64,000 nucleotides of DNA from Sarocladium kiliense. Lineage: Eukaryota > Ascomycota > Sordariomycetes > Hypocreales > Sarocladiaceae. The number at the start of each line of letters is the position of its first letter. The stretch's first letter is position 1. The translations under genes and the position numbers were made by a program. Below are positions 20,290 to 32,898 of the stretch, in pieces. The notes under the pieces were generated by a model. The model searched no databases. It was given only the letters and a program-made list of their open reading frames with translations, and was not told the origin of the DNA. Location: assembly GCA_030734395.1 (NCBI GenBank), contig JAUZTG010000011.1, positions 434,001 to 498,000 on the forward strand, written 5' to 3'.

Positions 20290-23200
20290 TCAATACTCAA
20301 AGTCATCATCCACACTCGGCCCCTTACTCTTCGTCACACTCTCCTGCTTCCTATACATCTCCGCCACCTGCCTACTCGTCGTCGCCATCTCACTCTTCTT
20401 GTCGTCCCTCACCTTGATAAATCTCGGGAACCTCAGACTAATACCCTTCTCGCCGCTCGGATCCACACCCTCCCCCCTTCCAGCCTTATACCGCGGGCTG
20501 AGAGTCAAATCCGCCGTCTTCACCTCCCAGACGTAGCGAGGCTCGAACCAAACGTCAGGTTGGTGCTGTCCGCCGGAGGAGTGGGAGTAGAAGGGTTTGG
20601 GACGGTCGATGACGATGGCGGAGAGGGTGGCGTGGAGTTCTTCGAGGACTTGTTCGGAGAAACCGGTGCCAATGTTGCAGACTGTTTCGTAGGTTTCGGT
20701 GGAGGGGTTCCAGCAAGCGAGGAGGAATGCGCCGTAGACGGAGGTACGCTTGCCCTTGCCGTAGTATGCACCGAGCACTACCAGATCGAGAGAGTCACCG
20801 ACTCCGGAAAGGTAGTCCTTCTTGACCTGTAACAAAAGGATTAGTTCGTGAATCTTGGAGTAGCATGCGGACGACTTACCTTGAGCCAGTTGCGACTGCG
20901 TTTACTGGGCTCATATCCACTTTCCGTGCCGTCTAACATCTTCACCATCAACCCTTCGCACGATGCCTTTACACTCTCATCTAAGAAGACCTGGATCTCA
21001 TCAAGCTCCTGGCCGTTCATACTTGTCGCGAACGCAAACTCGCCCTCGACAGGTACAAACGCCTCATGCAGTAGCTCACGTCGATCCCTGAGCGGCTTCT
21101 CCACAACAGCCTCGCCATTGAGATACAGCAGGTCGAAGGCGAACACGCAGACTTTGACCTTGACATCCTCAACCTTGACATCCTTCTTCTTGCGGGTCAT
21201 GAGTTGTTGGAAGGGAAGAACCTTCTTCTCCTCAACATCCCACGCCACAGTCTCACAGTCGAGGACGAAGCTCTTGGTATCGCTCTTGACCCAAGTATGT
21301 AGCTTCGCCAGGATATCGGGGTACTTCTTCGACAAATCTTCCGAGTTGCGAGAGAAAATGCTGGCAACACCATTTGCGGCCACCCTTGTAGCTTCCTGTG
21401 TAGCCTGGCTGAGCTCTTGCGGTGCGTCCTTGGCAACATAGTGAATCTGTGCACGCTCGCCATCATACTTGTACTCGCAAGTAAATGTCTGGCCCTCGAA
21501 TCGATCAAGGACTTCTGTGATTGCCTTCGTCGGTTTCGCCAACATAGGCTTGAGAGGAACACCAGGGCGCAGCTTGCAATTGTCCCGCAGGTTCATGATG
21601 CCATGGTTCATGATAGCCGGGATGATTACGTCGTAGCTCGGAAGTTCACTAGAGCCGTCAGTCAACACTCCACAGTCGTCAGTATGCACCGGCGACTTAC
21701 CTGTAGACGGTCTTCAAGATCGACTCGCCCTTCTCCAACTCCGCCGTGCTAGGAACCTTTCCCTTCTGCGACGCCTCATGCAGAACCACAGCCTGCGCAA
21801 GAGATACCAGAACCGTCCTCTCAGCAAGCCCCAATCTTAACTTCCCCTCCAAGAAGCGCACGATGTACTTCGCCTCACTCGGACCGCCCTTGTCCTTATA
21901 AATGTCAATCTTGCCAGTCCGCTGCGCATCAGCCGCCGACAGAAGCTTCTTGATGCCATCCACCTTTCTTCCCTGTGCACCGTTTCCTTGGACAGTGGCG
22001 ATCGTCATCAAGCCTTGGAGGACACCCTTGATAGTCAGGGGCTTTGGCTTGAACATTGTCGGCTGCGTCGACCTGCTCTTCACAGCAACAAGGCCCAGAT
22101 CTCCAATCTCTTTCTGATCGGCTTTGATGACCTGCAAACTTCGTCCCGTGGTTTCACCAATAGCCTTCATGATGAGTGACTCTCCGATACCGAGCTCAAT
22201 GCCAGCATAATCAGGTGCCAGCTTGTTGATCATCAGTAAAACAGTAGGAAGGAGATCCTCGGGCGTAAGACGCATGACTTGTCGTAGGAACATTGAGCAA
22301 TGATCCATAATGATAAGTCGCTTCGTCGTCATCTCAATAAGAGAGAATGTCGTGCAAAGAGCCGCATAAGGAACAGGCTCGCCAGCCTTCCAGTCAGGAT
22401 AAGGGTGCTTGACATCAGCCTTCAGCTGCGTCTGCACCTTCTGACGAGCCTTCGCCACAATCTCAGGCTTCTCCTCCAGATCAGCCTCCTCCTCAGCATC
22501 AGACGCAGATGATGAAGCGTCGTCCTTGATCTCAGCCTCAGACGTCTCCTCTTTCGACTCTTCCTGCTTGATGGAAGATTGGGGTGGTTTCGCCGGAGCT
22601 TTGCTGCTCTTCTTGCTTTCCTTGGCATCAGGCTTCTCCTCATTCACCTGTGGCACCTCCGTCATCTCCTCGTCTTCATCATCTTCAATCTTCAGCCGGC
22701 TCCTCCTCGCGCGCTTGACGACCGGCCCATCTTCGTCTTCATCGACTTCGTTCTTGACCTCCGAGGTCTTGCCGTTCAAATGTCGCTTCTTCGAGTCTTC
22801 TCGTAGCAAGTCAGCATTTCGCCAGCCCATGAATCCAAACCAGATCCCCAAACTCACCTTTCTGCGGATCCGAATTCTCCTTCGCGCTCACATCCCCCTC
22901 CGACTCCATCTTCACATCCTCATCCTCTGTCACCTCTTCCTCCTTCTTATCCGCCTTCGCCGAGAACGACAGCTTCGACTGCTGCTGCGGCGGCGCACCT
23001 TTCGCTCCAAAGAACTTCCTACAAGACCAACCGCAAAGTATTAGCAAATACCTTCTCTGCTGCTCAATCCCCAATTCTTTTCAAGTGCGTCGAAGAAAAA
23101 ACGCACCCAATCGTCCCCTGTCCGCTCTTCACATACCCCAAAGTCGCCTGCTTCGGCGGCGCCATCACCGCAACGGCGGCAGCGGCAAAAGGAGCTGTAC

Positions 23201-23330
23201 GAGACAGCCCTATCCGGGGTGTATAAGTCTGACAGCAGTGATAGCTCAACCGTCTCGTCGTCGCAGGCAGAAAACGCGTCCCAAACGCCCGCGAAGCCAG
23301 CTTTACCAAGCTCTCCCTCGAGCTCTTCAC
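20290..23330 (-). CDS. CDC9: ATP-dependent DNA ligase I
   Basis: Five exons (23330-23107, 23018-22858, 22799-21701, 21648-20880, 20826-20290) give 929 residues. DNA ligase I seals nicks between Okazaki fragments and in excision repair. An acidic/Lys-rich linker precedes the DNA-binding domain; the nucleotidyl-transfer domain has the adenylated Lys555 in EYKYDGERAQIH, FDLLYLNGE, and EGLMVKML, and the OB-fold contains LDLVVLGAYYG. Two in-frame starts exist. The ATG at 23330 begins a 55-residue basic, acid-poor presequence, and the ATG at 23165 (MAPPKQATLG) begins a PIP-box-like QATLGYVKSGQGTIGKFF region. This copies the yeast CDC9 arrangement, where the upstream Met makes the mitochondrial form and the inner Met the nuclear one. 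Confidence 0.95.
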
Positions 23331-24287
23331 GGAACAGCTCAGGGAACGATTGCTGGCCGAATGCGTGATGAAACACTTTCAAAAGAATTGAGTGGGATTT
23401 GGAAACAAAGAGGATTGCGTGACGAACTCAATGAGGGCAGCTCAGACGCAGATAAATAAAGACACAATTCTGCACGGTCAAAGTCCTCGTTGGTTCGAAT
23501 GCCTGGTTTGCACTTTCAGCTACATGACGCGCTACAAGTCAGGGTAGCTAGCTCCCAGGCAGAATCGCGTTAATGGGTTTCGCGTAGCGAAGGCAGACTG
23601 CTGCCCCACCACAGGCACTCACACACGACGCGAGAACCATGTCACGTGCTGTCTTCACGGGGTGTAGTCGTTAGGGACTAAGGAAATCCGGCCAGGATCG
23701 GAAAAGCCCGGACGTGGATCCTGGGCAGGATTGAGCGACATATTTGAATCGCCTGTAGTGTAGGCTACCGGGTTTCCAGTGATCCCGGGCTCGGGGTGTA
23801 CAGTTGACTGGGCAGTTGAGGGAATAACGAGTCAGTAGTCAGCATTCTGATTTGGTCATGAAGCAGCAGGACAACGAGCTGCACCAATAAGACCAATCAC
23901 AGCACACAAGATAGTTCGGACCAATGTCTTTCTCATGTATATTACAAGGAACAGAGGGTGCTCCAATAGCACAGATACAGAAAGGCCGGAAGGTAAAGGC
24001 TCCAGTGCCCGCAGCAGTGTTCGTGCAGGTAGGTATGTGTCGAGAGGAGAAGATGAAGAAAAAAGGATGAAGTTATTATGACAAGCCAGCCCACTGCTAG
24101 CAACCGAAGGCTTTCTTTCCTTTCCCAACCCTCTTTCTGTAATTTGCTCCGAAATATCAATGTGACAGGTAGATGGGACGATGAATCCCCTCCCAGTGTT
24201 TCAAGCTTTCCCAAGTTCTCTTCAGAACACGGTTTCCTTCCACAACCTCCTCATCTTCTACAACAATACACAGCTACTCCATCTCAT
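23331..24287. other. Intergenic, ligase promoter and PDA1 3' flank
   Basis: About 960 bp. Open frames on the minus strand (23856-24214) contain hydrophobic runs but no family match and lie in the expected 3' UTR of PDA1. A CACGTG lies at 23643-23648, about 310 bp before the ligase upstream ATG. A GGTTCGAAT string near 23494 is not part of a tRNA fold. Confidence 0.5.
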
Positions 24288-25818
24288 CTAAGAGAAGTAG
24301 TAGTCCTCGTGGGCGGTACGGCCACGGATGTACTTGGGCTCAGAGCCAGGGACGTAGATATCCTCGAACAGAATCTTCATGGTCGGCTCGGGAACAGCCA
24401 TGGCCTCAGCAGCAGCAACCTCCTCGTTCACGTGGTTGCGGGCCTCCTTGTCCAGCTTCTTGAGGTCCTCCTCCGTTGAGACACCCCAGTCAAGGATCCT
24501 CTGCTTAAGTCCGGCAATGGGGTCGTTGGTGGAGCGCATGCGCTGAATCTCCTCACGGGTACGGTAGGTGGTACCAGGGTCGGACATGGAGTGACCACCG
24601 TAACGGTAGGTCACGTACTCGAGGACCATGGGGCCCTTGTCGGCGCCAGTCCACTCCTTGCCGTACTTGACGGCAGCCTTCACGGCGAGGACGTCCATGC
24701 CGTTGACCTTGAGACCGGGGATGTACTGGCCACGCTTGTAGTAGTCGGTGAGAGCGGAAGAGCGGGCGGCGGAGGTACCCATACCGTACTTGTTGTCTAT
24801 CGCATCATGTCAGCGCCTCACTCAATTCCATCAACAGTATCCGTAGCACTCACTCTCGCAGCCGAACAGAGCAGGGAGGTTCCACAGCTTAGCCATGTTG
24901 AAAGCTTCGAAGACCTGGCCCTGGTTGCTAGCACCATCACCGTACAGGATGATGGAAGCCTTGCCGTTATTGTTGTACTTGTGCGCAAACGCAAGACCAG
25001 CACCGACGGGGACCTGCGCTCCGACGATACCGTTGCCACCGTAGAAGCCCTTGGTGAACATGTGCATGGAGCCACCCTTGCCGTAAGCAATACCCTGCCT
25101 GCGGCCGAGAAGCTCACCAATGATGGAGCGGACAGTGCCACCACGCATCAAGGCGAAACCGTGGCAACGGTAGGCGGTGATGATATCGTCCTCCTTGGTG
25201 ATCGCGTTTTCGATACCGACAGCGACGGCCTCCTGGCCGGTGGACAAGTGGCAGAAACCACGGATCTTCTTCTCCTTGTACAAGCGGTCGGCGGCCATCT
25301 CCATCTGCCTACACATGTTGTCAGTATCAAGCCGATAAATCCAGTAGCTCTGAATAGGCTATCTGGTGTTGCATCGGAAGTCGCGCGTACCTAATGGACA
25401 CCATGTCGTAGTACATCTGCTTGAGCTCGGCCTTGGTTACCTCCATTGTGTACGGCGGGGGGTCCAGCTCGTAGGTCTCGAAGCTCTCATCGCTGAGCGT
25501 AATCTGGAAAGGCTCATCGTCCTTCTGTAAAACGAGCAATACTGTCAGCAAATCCGGACCTCAACTACCAATAAGCTAAAAGCCGCTCATTCCCCTGTAG
25601 ACCAGGCATCTTCCCCAAGCAACAATTGCCCATCAAAACCTCCAGGTTCCCTCTGAAAACATTCATCGACTTACCTCAGGAACATTTTGGCTAAGCTGCG
25701 AAGAAGCGGCATCGGTGGTCACAGAGCGAGAAGCCATGGCGAACGACGCAGGAGCAACAGCAGCCCGAGCGCGCAGGGGCAGCGCCGCCCTCGGGACCCT
25801 CATCGCCCTAGAGAGCAT
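24288..25818 (-). CDS. PDA1: Pyruvate dehydrogenase E1 component subunit alpha, mitochondrial
   Basis: Four exons (25818-25675, 25524-25391, 25308-24854, 24796-24288) give 413 residues, the normal length. The N-terminus MLSRAMRVPRAALPLRARAA is a typical mitochondrial presequence. The thiamine-diphosphate fold is intact: GFCHLSTGQEAVAVG, GGSMHMFTKGF, GNGIVGAQVPVGAG, and the Mg/ThDP motif GDGASNQGQ ending at FGCENNKYGMGTS across exons 3 and 4. The phosphorylation loop YRYGGHSMSDPG keeps the Ser that PDH kinases target in other eukaryotes. With E1 beta it decarboxylates pyruvate and acetylates the E2 lipoyl group. The choice of the ATG at 25818 gives a complete presequence; a downstream Met lies 5 codons on. 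Confidence 0.96.
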
Positions 25819-27038
25819 TGTGACAAACAAAAAAAGGAGCTGTATATAGATTCGACCGGCGAAGGAAATTCGGGGCGGAGGAGGAGTCGGTCGTCGAAAG
25901 GAGAGGAGGCGGGAGGGATGAGGAGGGCTTTTTTTGTTTGCGCGAAGCGTCCGAAGGAGGAAAGATAAGAGGAGGCTCGACGAAGTATTTTTGGGGGACC
26001 ACTTTGGTTGGCTTGGGGGGAGCAGGAGCTGCTGCGATCCAGCTCCGAAATTTCCCTTGATGGGGCAGACGGGCCGCTGGTGCTGTAGTGCAGTGGCTGA
26101 TAGAGCCCTGCGACGCGGCGCTGGCGGATTTGCGTTGGGGCGGACACGGAAGACCTGGGATTATATGCCGCACGTGACCACCCTGATGCCTCATCTCACG
26201 GAAAACCCTCAACGCCTTGTTAGCTTCATCCTGAGACTTGGCCATTGAGCGTCACTGAGTCTCACTTGGCTTGCTCTGTAGTCGTGAAGTGGTGATTTCT
26301 TCCAGCTCCCTGTCTTGGTCATGCCGCAAATTGTTGAAAATACACTTCTGCCTCTCTCTTGGCGAGATTCATGTTAGTCATGAAGAGCTTTATATGCCCT
26401 CACACATATCACACCAGCCTTGAGTCCATATAATGCAACACGTCCACAGCGGAAGATTTAGGTATTTCTAATAGATACGATCATCGCCGCATCTTGCATA
26501 GATCATACAGATTAGGTAGGCAGATGCTGTCGGTTCTTTCGCTCTCTGCCTGGTCCATTCAGGACTTGATTCATCGCCGTCTTCCTTGATAGTGTCTGCA
26601 GCCCGGCCATCTACTGAGCACTGGACAATTGGCAGATCTCCATGCTTTCGGCATACGACCAGGCGCACTCGTCCTCACCCAAGGGCGGAACCTATACCCC
26701 ACGACCAGCGGTACTCTGTCTGGCCCTCCCATTGCGGAACCATGCAACTCGGCGGAATTGTAAAGACCCAGCAATGTTATATGTGCCATGCACGTCTCAG
26801 ATCTCCCCTGCCTCGCCTGTCGCCGCTCGCATCGGTTGAGGCGCGCCACCCACTTATGCAATGTTCCAGAGATAGAGCCTCAGATCATAGAGGTTCTTCG
26901 TAAGTCTGGTGTCGTGTAAGATGTCGCTGTCCCGCGTCAACGGATGAGCGGCGTATCAATAGCGTCATGTTCGTTTCGTCGTCAAGTGCTGAAGGATTCT
27001 TGTTGTAGTGAGCCAATCGGCGGACCCCCTCTGGTACC
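25819..27038. other. Intergenic, PDA1 promoter and 3' flank of F-box gene
   Basis: About 1.2 kb. A CACGTG with flanking GCACGTGACC lies at 26171-26176, some 350 bp before the PDA1 ATG. The minus-strand open frame reaching back to 26245 is an open leader without homology. No other gene is recognisable. Confidence 0.5.
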
Positions 27039-29366
27039 TCAGTCCGCATCGAAGAAGGTCGTATCACCGTGGGAACGGCGACTTTGCCGCTCTCTGTGTC
27101 GTACTCGTGGAGGGCCCGGTTCGGCGTCCATCATGTCAACGTCACCCTCCCGAGAGGAGCCTCCATTGTCGATCTCTGCCGTCTTGAAATCTAGTGCCAT
27201 GGCACTCATAGGCCGATTACGATCCTCCTCCAAGACTTGTTGCTGTACAAGAGACAATGGGCGATCATTGAACATCTCCTCGGGTGGAGAGAAAGACCAC
27301 ACCTAGGTTTTGGTCAGTGATTTGCTACTGAACACACTCTTCCGTGACTACTCACCTCCATGATTGTACGCCCAGAGCGCAAGGCTAGCGCCACGCACTT
27401 CTCTTCTTCGAAGGCGACACGCCATACAGCCTCACCCTGAGCAATAAGTTCCCGCACCAATTGCCCTGTCTTCAGGTCCCAGATCTTGACACGGCCGTCG
27501 CTACCACCGCTCACAACTCTGGTCTCATCGAACTGGAGGCTCGTCACACTATTATCATGCGCCGCAAGCCTGTGGATGGCGCGCTTGCCTTCCAGCGACC
27601 AGATCCGGACTGAGCCATCCGAGCCGCCAGTGACGAGGGTATCACCACGCATTTGCAACTGGCCAACCAGTGAGGTATGACCTGCCAGGATGCCAAGGCA
27701 TTCTCTGTAAGACGATCGGGTTAGCCACAATCAGAGGTAAGATACTAATGCAGCATCGACTCACCCAGTAGTAGGGTCCCATATCCGGACGTTCGTATCC
27801 AGACTGCCAGTGACGACCCTCTTGCCATCGAAAGCGATGGCGTAGATCTGACTGTAGTGCCCTTGCAAGGTCTGGAGACACCTGCCTTCGGAAATGCTCC
27901 AAACCTTGGCAAATGTGTCGTAACTACCGGAAACCACAATGTCGCCCTTGATCTCCAAGCATCGAACGCTTGACGAGTGTCCAACGAGGACGTTTTTGCA
28001 CAAGCCCGTTTTGATGTCCCATATCCGAAGAGTTGTGTCTCGAGACCCGGAGATCGCCGTGTTCTCATCCGCCATTTTCAAACAGCGAACTGTTGAAGTG
28101 TGCCCACGCAATGTGTGAAGGCAAGCACTGCAAATAGTCAGTAAAGAAGTCGTGGTTGTAAGTTTTGCGTGGCAGTTTCGCGTTGCGGAGTCTTACCCTG
28201 TCTGCAAGTCCCAGACTCGCACATCGCGATCACACCCTCCACTGACGAGGGTATCGCCCCAAGGGACCATCGCCCAGACACCCATGACGTGGCCTGTGAG
28301 GGTACGCTGCTGGTCTCCTGAGGGGTCGAAGACATGGATCTTCGCGTTATCGAGAGCCACGATGATATACTTCGGGGTCAGGTGCAGACTTGTTACAACA
28401 CCGCCCTCCTGGGTGATGTGTCGAGTGATGCTAGCTCCTCCTGATCTCCAAGCGGCCTCAACAAGATAACGTTGCTTGAAGTGAGACTTGTATGAGCGCA
28501 GGCGGGGCCGTCCTGGAGTTGAAGCATCAAAGCTCTTGGATCCCGAGGGATATGTTGAACTCGGCGCTGAGCCGGGATAGCTACTACTGCTTACCATCTC
28601 GGTATCTGGGGATTCGGTGGCAGTGGGAGGGGCGAGCAAATGACGTGCAGCAAACGCTGGGGCTGCCGTGTACACCTCGGACAGTCTTCTACCGTAGTCG
28701 TGCTTCACGCAGAGGTTCTTCCATGTCATGTCGTCACTGAGAAGGTCACGCCATCTTTTTGATACTTGTGATGCGCGGGCCAGAACTTTCGGGTCGTCAA
28801 TGAAGGAGAGGATCTAGCATAATGTCAGCCGGCCTCAAAGCCAGTGCGAATATCTCAGGCATAATGGTACGAACCCGCAAGCAAAGCTCATCAGGAAGAC
28901 TGGTGAAGGGGTCCTTCTTCAGTAGGGGGCTGACAAATTGATGAACAAAGCTCAGCTGTTGGCTGGTGCAAAGGTTCAACAAATCCGCTAGAACGCGGGT
29001 CCTCTGGGGTCCGGAGCAGTTCTTGAAGTGTTTCCGGACGGTAGAAAGAAAGAAGTCCTCGTCATCTGCGGCATCACTCCAGTCCGGCTGGTAATGCGAA
29101 GGGCCAGGAGAAGCCGCCGGGGTCGGAGGAGGCGGTGGTGAGCCGGTGAGTTGGGGTTCGAGGTCATGCTCGAAGTCGGCAGCAGGCGTGGACATGCTCG
29201 GAGTTGGCGGACCTCGTATGTGACGCTGCTGACCGTGAGGTTGTGATGCGGTTTTGTCGAGCCGCTGATCGCCGCTGGGACCGGAAACGGTGTTGAGCAT
29301 GAGTTCCTCGGTCAGGAGGCTCCCCCTCCGCTCGGAAAAGCCCACTGGCCTATTGTAGCCGGCCAT
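27039..29366 (-). CDS. Cdc4/Fbw7-type F-box WD40 protein (SCF substrate receptor)
   Basis: Five exons (29366-28875, 28813-28197, 28127-27765, 27704-27356, 27302-27039) give 694 residues. A disordered Pro/Ser-rich N-terminus of about 95 residues leads to a helical block (KHFKNCSGPQRTRVLADLL) typical of Cdc4-like dimerisation domains, then the F-box DPFTSLPDELCLRILSFID, split by intron 1, which would bind Skp1. Eight WD40 blades follow, many ending in IWD or VWD (VRVWD, LRIWD, VRIWD, VKIWD); eight blades is the Cdc4/Fbw7 number. The C-terminal 85 residues are acidic/basic and unstructured. Such proteins recognise phosphodegrons and deliver substrates to the SCF ubiquitin ligase. A SconB/MET30-like role is less likely from the blade count and N-terminal block. 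Confidence 0.88.
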
Positions 29367-32300
29367 GGCCCAGCTCTGTGGCCGTTGCGTGTAAAATCGG
29401 TGTTAAGTCGAGGGAGGCCGTATCGAAGAAGAAGAAGTTGGCAGCGGTTTCAGATGTTCAGGTCGGGGGGAAAGACGCAGGATGGGATTGGCCTGGGGAA
29501 GCAAGAGACGCCGGTCGCAGCGACGGAAGGCAAAGGAGCAGACTGATGGAAAATGGTCAGTTGATAAGGACACGCATGGTCGGCTGAGGTCCTTTGGCCC
29601 GAGGGAGGCTCATTAAGGGACGCGAAGCAGCGAGAGAGGAAGCAACGAAGGGCGGTTTGATGGGGAGAAGTGAAGTGAAGCAGGGCACGAAACCAAGGAG
29701 GAGGAGCACGGGCGGCATTGGCCCCCGAACTAGGCGTTGGACGAGCGAGGAGGTTAAAGCCAGCCAGCCAGCCAGCCAGCGCAGGGCGGCGGTTGGGCTG
29801 GAAGAAGCGGGTAGCGTGTACCTAGCTAGACGAGCAGAAACACGGGTAGTTGCAGGTAGCCGTGACTGACGGGGTCCAGGCGCCAGGGCGCCACTTGCTG
29901 CGACAGGCCAGGCCCGAGCCACTGACTGAGGGACGACGACTCAGTTCAGCGTGGTGTGGTGGGTTGTAGCGGTGCACGCCATCCACGTCCCGCGCTGGCA
30001 GATGGAGTGGAGGGATGCAGGCAGTGGAGAGAAAGGGAGGAGTGGACAGGACAGGGGACAGGGGACAAGGGCGCTAAGAAGGGATCGTACTGCAATAGTA
30101 GCCAGAGGGCTCCCTCCCAGTGCTTGGCTGTGCCTGCATGAAATACAGCAAACTTACCGGATCTGACATGGACTGGGATCTTGTCTGTCTGTCGAGCGAA
30201 GCAAAGCAACGAAAGGCGTGCGAGCTATCACAGACGGATCGGGCGGACGAGCCGATGGTCTATCGCCTCGAATGTGATGGCGGCGGTGGCTGATGCGTTC
30301 TCCCGTGCTGCAGGGCAAAAGTGGTGATGACCGTGCAGGTTGTGTTTCGAGAGGGCCTAGTAGCGAACAAGGCAGCGACAGCGGTTGATGGCTGACGACT
30401 GCGGCGGTAATGAAGGCGGCAGAACGAAGAGGAGTACGTAAAGGTGAAGAACGGCAGTAGAGCAGAGCAGCGTTGTGGTGGATGTGGAGGACACAGACGC
30501 CGAGACGGGGAGGGTGGTGTGGTAGGTGAATGTCAGCAGGTGAAGGGAAACGAACGAACGAACGTCACCTGAAGCATAGATGGAGAGATGGGGATGGAAG
30601 AAATGACAGGTGATGGTGTGGAGTGAGGCGATGGTTGACTTTGATGATGATGAGCAGTCGATGTTTGCTTCCCAGGCAAGTAGACAGTAGTTGCCTGTGG
30701 CTGGTTCACCTCTCGAAAGAAGCAGGAGCAGGAAGCCTCACAGTTCAAGATGCCATGCAGCAATCAGATGTGAATGCCACCAGCTCAGTAAGGGCAAGCA
30801 AGATCAGGCAGTCTAAGGATTGCGAAAGGGCAGATGCACAGGATCGGGGCGCTTGCTGGATTATTCATACCCGACAGCGTCCACAAGGGTTTGCCTATCA
30901 TTCAATCATGGATATCAAAAGGAAACGCAATCGCAGCCACGGCGTCACGATTCACTGGTACCATGGCAGAAGCAACGTCTCCGGAATCCTCCAGTGCAAG
31001 ATACGCCTAGCGACAACAGGCGTATAGCAGGGACCTAACATTGACTGAACCAAAGCCTTTGGCTGCAACTCATGGATTCACAGCTGGGCCAGAAGGTCGC
31101 AATGGCTGCTGTCTCCATCCGCCGGATGCGGCAGGATCAAAGATCCCTAGCGGCGGCGTCAAGGTCACTAGAACTCCCCATTCCCACTGCCACTCCTCCC
31201 CACGGCAGTGTCCACCCTCCTTACCCACGCACGGCGGCTGCGGCTCCGGGCGGCAGCTTGCAACAATACGACTCCAGCGTCTATCTATATCTGCCCTCTC
31301 CTATGAATCGCCCAATCCTATACCGCATCAGTCAGCTCTTACTTTTTCCCGCAGCCCTTTGCCTCTGACCAGGTATATCCCAGCTATCACTTCCAGTTGG
31401 TGATCGATCTCGTCGCGCAAGGGTTGGCTCCTCAGCCGAACCCATCCCTCACATCCATTCTCACCCGTTCCTATTGTTTCACCCCATTGCTTCTTGCAGC
31501 CCCTAATCGGAGCCCGAGTCCAGCCTGCTGCAGGTCGTTTGTTCCCACCTTTGCGCTAAGCCACCTCCCGCCGGGCCGTCCATCTTCTTCCCTTCCCGGA
31601 CTTTACAACCAACAGCAGCAAACAAGGCAACGACACAAATCTTGATGCACTGGGCTATCCATCTGTATCTCGTCAGCTAGTCCAGCTGGCTACCCACCAT
31701 TAACCAGAGACATATCTAACTCCAACTAGCCATCCCATGCAGCATCCGCACACTAGCGTCACGCAATCCACCTGCAAGGGACGGGAAAGCAATCTCTCAA
31801 ACGTAACATACGATCACCGCTTCCTTAGCCACCGCACTCTCTCACCACAGAAACAAAAGAAACACCGACCACATCATCTTTTCCCAAAACAATAGCATTC
31901 TTCACTCTACAGGGAAGACCCATGGTCGGGTAGTATGCCGCTTACCGTGTGAACCACAAGCCCGACCGGCAGCACCGAACACGCGGATGGGCAAGACTGT
32001 TACAGACACCGGATTGAACTCTCCAGACTCCGCGTGTTCCGCGAAGCTTTCATCCGGCTGATCACTGATCCCATAAGACCTAAATTTCGTCCCTTCAGAA
32101 GCTATGCAATGGAACCTCTCCGTGCTCGAGGGTCAACGTTTGCGACCCTCGCCTATCAACCGATACCCCAGAGTCATGCTCGCGGCCGACTCCATTCGCA
32201 TGGCTACAGTCCTTCCAGAGGTAGTGTGTCGGTACCGCACCCTTTCCCAAACGTGACCATAATAAAGTTCAAGCTCTGTGATCTGGGTGTTTTGTATTTT

Positions 32301-32898
32301 ACGCGTATAATCACATGCAAACCAGTGTTATTCATTTCAGAACTACATCTCGATGATGCCAAATCCTCAAACCATTTAGGGTAACTCAACCCAACCCAAC
32401 GGAGCCAACAAACAACTCTGCAACACCTCCCGTCACATCATCCCCCTTTAGAGAGAAACAAGGCTGTGCAATATTCCTCGCGTCCATGAAACTCATCCAC
32501 CCGACTCTCAAATCGTCAACAGCTTCTCCCTTCCCCAGGTTCTCATCACTTCGTGGTGTCGCAGCTTGAACTTAAGCCTAACCTTCTCTACACCAAGAAG
32601 CTTAAAAAATCACGCCATCCAGGAAGATAGTGGATAGAACGAAAGGATCTCTTGAAACATGATGAGACGCAATGTCTAAAGTGAAAACCTTCTCTTCGTC
32701 ATGTGGAGGCTCCCCCTTGCGTCCATCGTAGATAGATAGTCAAGTCGACCTAACAAAGTCCCGAAACATCCTCCAAAACATCACCGTCCTGCAGATACCC
32801 GAACCGCAGATCCATCAGGTGTCTCGTTTCGCAAACATGAACTGATCGTACATCTCAAGTCCCCGCCATGACCTCAATCCCAAACACGAAAGCCCCTC
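29367..32898. other. Gene-free 3.5-kb region upstream of the F-box gene
   Basis: No conserved coding sequence is recognisable on either strand. The first part is purine-rich on plus (pyrimidine-rich leader in the F-box gene's direction) and has small tandem runs: (CAGC)4 near 29758-29776, GGACA/GGGGACA repeats near 30043-30066, and GAAC repeats near 30550-30565. The right part (31.0-32.9 kb) is pyrimidine-rich on plus. It probably holds a long F-box promoter/leader and the ZIP gene's 3' UTR; a non-coding RNA cannot be excluded. Confidence 0.5.
29758..29776. repeat. CAGC tetranucleotide microsatellite
   Basis: Four perfect CAGC units preceded by AGC, in the upstream region of the F-box WD40 gene, not coding. 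Confidence 0.7.

Noticed and set aside
23480..23520. GGTTCGAAT string resembling a tRNA B-box
   Set aside because: No A-box at the right distance and no cloverleaf can be folded from the flanks.
25819..26245. Minus-strand frame starting MAKSQDEANKALR upstream of PDA1
   Set aside because: It runs through the PDA1 leader in another frame, lacks homology and does not splice sensibly to the enzyme.
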